From contig JAOPKB010000003.1 in the NCBI GenBank assembly GCA_025517485.1, positions 62,001 to 126,000 of the forward strand: a DNA stretch of 64,000 nucleotides, given 5' to 3'. Of this stretch, positions 62,783 through 64,000 are shown in pieces. The notes beneath the pieces were generated by a model that worked only from the letters and a program-made list of their open reading frames with translations, had not been told where the DNA came from and ran no database searches. Made by a program: the position numbers and the translations under genes. Every line of letters begins with the position of its first letter. The first letter of the stretch is position 1. Origin of the DNA: Natronoglomus mannanivorans. Its GTDB lineage: Archaea > Halobacteriota > Halobacteria > Halobacteriales > Natrialbaceae.

Positions 62783-63178
62783 ATGGAACGGCGAACCATC
62801 ACCTCGGGAACCGAGTGGGAATCGACCGTCGGCTACGCGCGAGCCGTCGTCGCCGACGGCCGGGTCCACGTCTCCGGAACCACAGCGACCGACGATACAG
62901 GAGCGATCGTCGGCGAGGACGACCCGTACGAACAGACGCGACGGGCGCTCGAGAACGTCGCGTCGGCCCTCGAGCAGGCGGGGGCGAGTCTCGAGGACGT
63001 CGTCCGGACGCGCATGTTCGTCACCGATATCGACGATTGGGAGGCGATCGGCCGTGCCCACGAGGAGTGTTTCGGGGAGATTCGACCGGCGACGAGTATG
63101 CTCGAGGTGGGGCGGCTCGTCGATCCGGCGATGGTCGTCGAAATAGAGGCGGAGGCGGTCGTTTCCGAGGGAGAATGA
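62783..63178 (+). CDS. RidA family protein
   Basis: Rid-superfamily trimeric protein of 131 residues, hydrolysing reactive enamines/imines. It has GYARAVVADGRVHVSGTTAT, QTRRALENVASALEQAGASL, VVRTRMFVTDIDDWEAIGRA, PATSMLEVGRLVDPAMVVEI. The catalytic arginine appears in the VRTRMFVTDI block. It is 31 bases after the hydroxyacid dehydrogenase and may be cotranscribed; imine by-products of amino-acid metabolism are a possible link. ATG at 62783 is the natural start. Confidence 0.88.
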   Translation: MERRTITSGTEWESTVGYARAVVADGRVHVSGTTATDDTGAIVGEDDPYEQTRRALENVASALEQAGASLEDVVRTRMFVTDIDDWEAIGRAHEECFGEIRPATSMLEVGRLVDPAMVVEIEAEAVVSEGE

Positions 63179-63351
63179 GAGAGAAGACGCGTGGGAGAGA
63201 CCGGCGACCGCTCCCGAAGTCCGAAGGTCGCCCTCTCGAGCAGACCGTGGTAACCGTCGATCGCTCGAGATCTGCGATCACGTCACAGACGTTCGTTAGC
63301 AGCCATACCTCCATCGAGTCTTCGAGAAGGTGTGGAATAGATTACAGAATG

Positions 63352-63360
63352 CGTAAATAA
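63352..63360 (+). promoter_or_regulatory. TATA-like box before the DUF433 gene
   Basis: cgtaaataa is 22-30 bases before the ATG at 63382, spaced for leaderless transcription of the DUF433/DUF5615 pair. Confidence 0.55.
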
Positions 63361-63381
63361 CGGCCAGCCGTATCTATCCGT

Positions 63382-63666
63382 ATGTCGATCACCACCGACG
63401 ACGATGTGCTCCACGGCCTTCCTCGTCTCGAGGGGACGCGCATCAGCGTTCTCGACGTCTACGATGCAGTGGTGGCTGCTGACAGGACGCCCGCGGAAGC
63501 CGCAAACGGGTTGGATATCACGCTCGGACAGGTGTACGAGGCGCTCGCATACTACTACAACAATCCCGACGAAATGCGTCGCGATCGCGAGCGACGAAAG
63601 AACGACCGAGCCGAATTCGACTCACGGGTCGTGAAACCGCCCGTCGAAGCGAACGATACTCGGTAA
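63382..63666 (+). CDS. DUF433 protein, probable antitoxin
   Basis: A 94-residue DUF433 (VapB45-like) protein: LHGLPRLEGTRISVLDVYDA, then NGLDITLGQVYEALAYYYNN, then a charged tail. DUF433 antitoxins carry an HTH-like helical domain and commonly pair with a downstream DUF5615 PIN-like toxin, which is the arrangement here. Two bases separate the stop from the next start. Autoregulation of the pair is likely but not shown. Confidence 0.8.
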   Translation: MSITTDDDVLHGLPRLEGTRISVLDVYDAVVAADRTPAEAANGLDITLGQVYEALAYYYNNPDEMRRDRERRKNDRAEFDSRVVKPPVEANDTR

Positions 63667-63668
63667 CG

Positions 63669-64000
63669 ATGGCTCGAGTGCAGTTTCTCGCCGACGAACA
63701 TATTCCGGGTCCCTTCCTCACTGCAGTCGACTCACTCGGGTACGAAGTTCTTCGAGTGAAAGACGAATTTTCCGAAGGGACTGCTGATCGTCGGCTGCTC
63801 GAGTTCGGTCGGGAAACTGGCCGAGTCGTTCTGACGTGTGATACCCGATTTACCATCGTCGACAACGATATCGTCACCGATCACGGCGGCGTCATATACG
63901 CGGACCAAGCGTTTCTCCAGACGAATCCGGAAGACGCAGCGAACGGTATCGATCGAATCGCAACGACGATGCCGGCGGACGACATAATCGAGAACGAATT
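63669..64000 (+). CDS. DUF5615 PIN-like toxin, 3' end outside window
   Basis: Partial gene, 110 codons visible. It opens MARVQFLADEHIPGPFLTAV, followed by GYEVLRVKDEF, RVVLTCDTRFTIVDND and HGGVIYADQAFLQ. The LADEHIP and LTCDTRF blocks carry the acidic residues expected in the metal site of DUF5615/VapC45-like PIN proteins. Reading frame is open to the window end, so the stop is not seen. Translation is immediately downstream of the DUF433 antitoxin. Toxicity is inferred from the family. Confidence 0.8.
   Translation, partial: MARVQFLADEHIPGPFLTAVDSLGYEVLRVKDEFSEGTADRRLLEFGRETGRVVLTCDTRFTIVDNDIVTDHGGVIYADQAFLQTNPEDAANGIDRIATTMPADDIIENE

Overview
The window reads as chromosomal DNA of a haloarchaeon, most likely from the Natrialbales. 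The sequence is GC-rich, the predicted proteins are very acidic, and families largely confined to haloarchaea recur: DUF5802, DUF5817, a HalOD1 output domain, amphi-Trp/HVO_2922, and membrane-anchored TrkA-C proteins. Archaeal marker genes include gatD, SAMP1-type ubiquitin-like protein, Vms1-like peptidyl-tRNA hydrolase, archaeal-type Map and class I HMG-CoA reductase. Many genes have an A/T-rich TATA-like box about 25-30 bases before the ATG and no Shine-Dalgarno, as expected of leaderless haloarchaeal transcripts. I see no tRNA, rRNA, CRISPR array or intact transposase.

0-13.5 kb: a Vms1-like ribosome-rescue hydrolase, thiE-thiM (thiamine salvage), gatD with an overlapping GNAT gene, a SAMP1-like modifier, and a potassium module of two membrane-anchored TrkA-C proteins divergent from a K+ channel with an RCK domain. 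A 30-bp tandem repeat lies between the divergent genes. 12.8-16.7 kb: deoC, a DUF63 membrane protein, a PfkB kinase, a HalOD1 protein and a uridine-phosphorylase-like enzyme, suggesting nucleoside recycling.

17-41.5 kb: a mosaic of single genes, including AI-2E-type permease, tRNA methylthiotransferase, MscS channel, CDF exporter, HIT hydrolase, Map, isoaspartyl peptidase, isocitrate dehydrogenase, a lone pyruvate-dehydrogenase-type E1 alpha, HMG-CoA reductase and an amidohydrolase. Small zinc-ribbon and membrane proteins lie between them, and one PQQ-repeat protein is truncated. Hexanucleotide simple repeats recur in linkers and intergenic DNA.

41.5-56.3 kb: an accessory-looking stretch with long AT-richer gaps. 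It carries a transposon-end-like hairpin, a small membrane protein behind a leader ORF, a HEAT-repeat protein, a complete five-gene Dpp/Opp-type ABC importer, a cytoplasmic GH3 glycosidase, and two Gfo/Idh/MocA dehydrogenases, one resembling haloarchaeal D-xylose dehydrogenase. Together these suggest oligosaccharide import, intracellular hydrolysis and oxidative sugar catabolism. Two near-identical palindromic elements with a covarying basal stem lie at 42.15 and 53.89 kb, on either side of the importer and GH3 gene.

56.4-64 kb: the nadA-nadB-nadC NAD operon followed by the NAD-consuming RNA 2'-phosphotransferase kptA, then a membrane protein, a D-2-hydroxyacid dehydrogenase, a RidA protein, and a DUF433/DUF5615 toxin-antitoxin-like pair whose second gene runs off the window.
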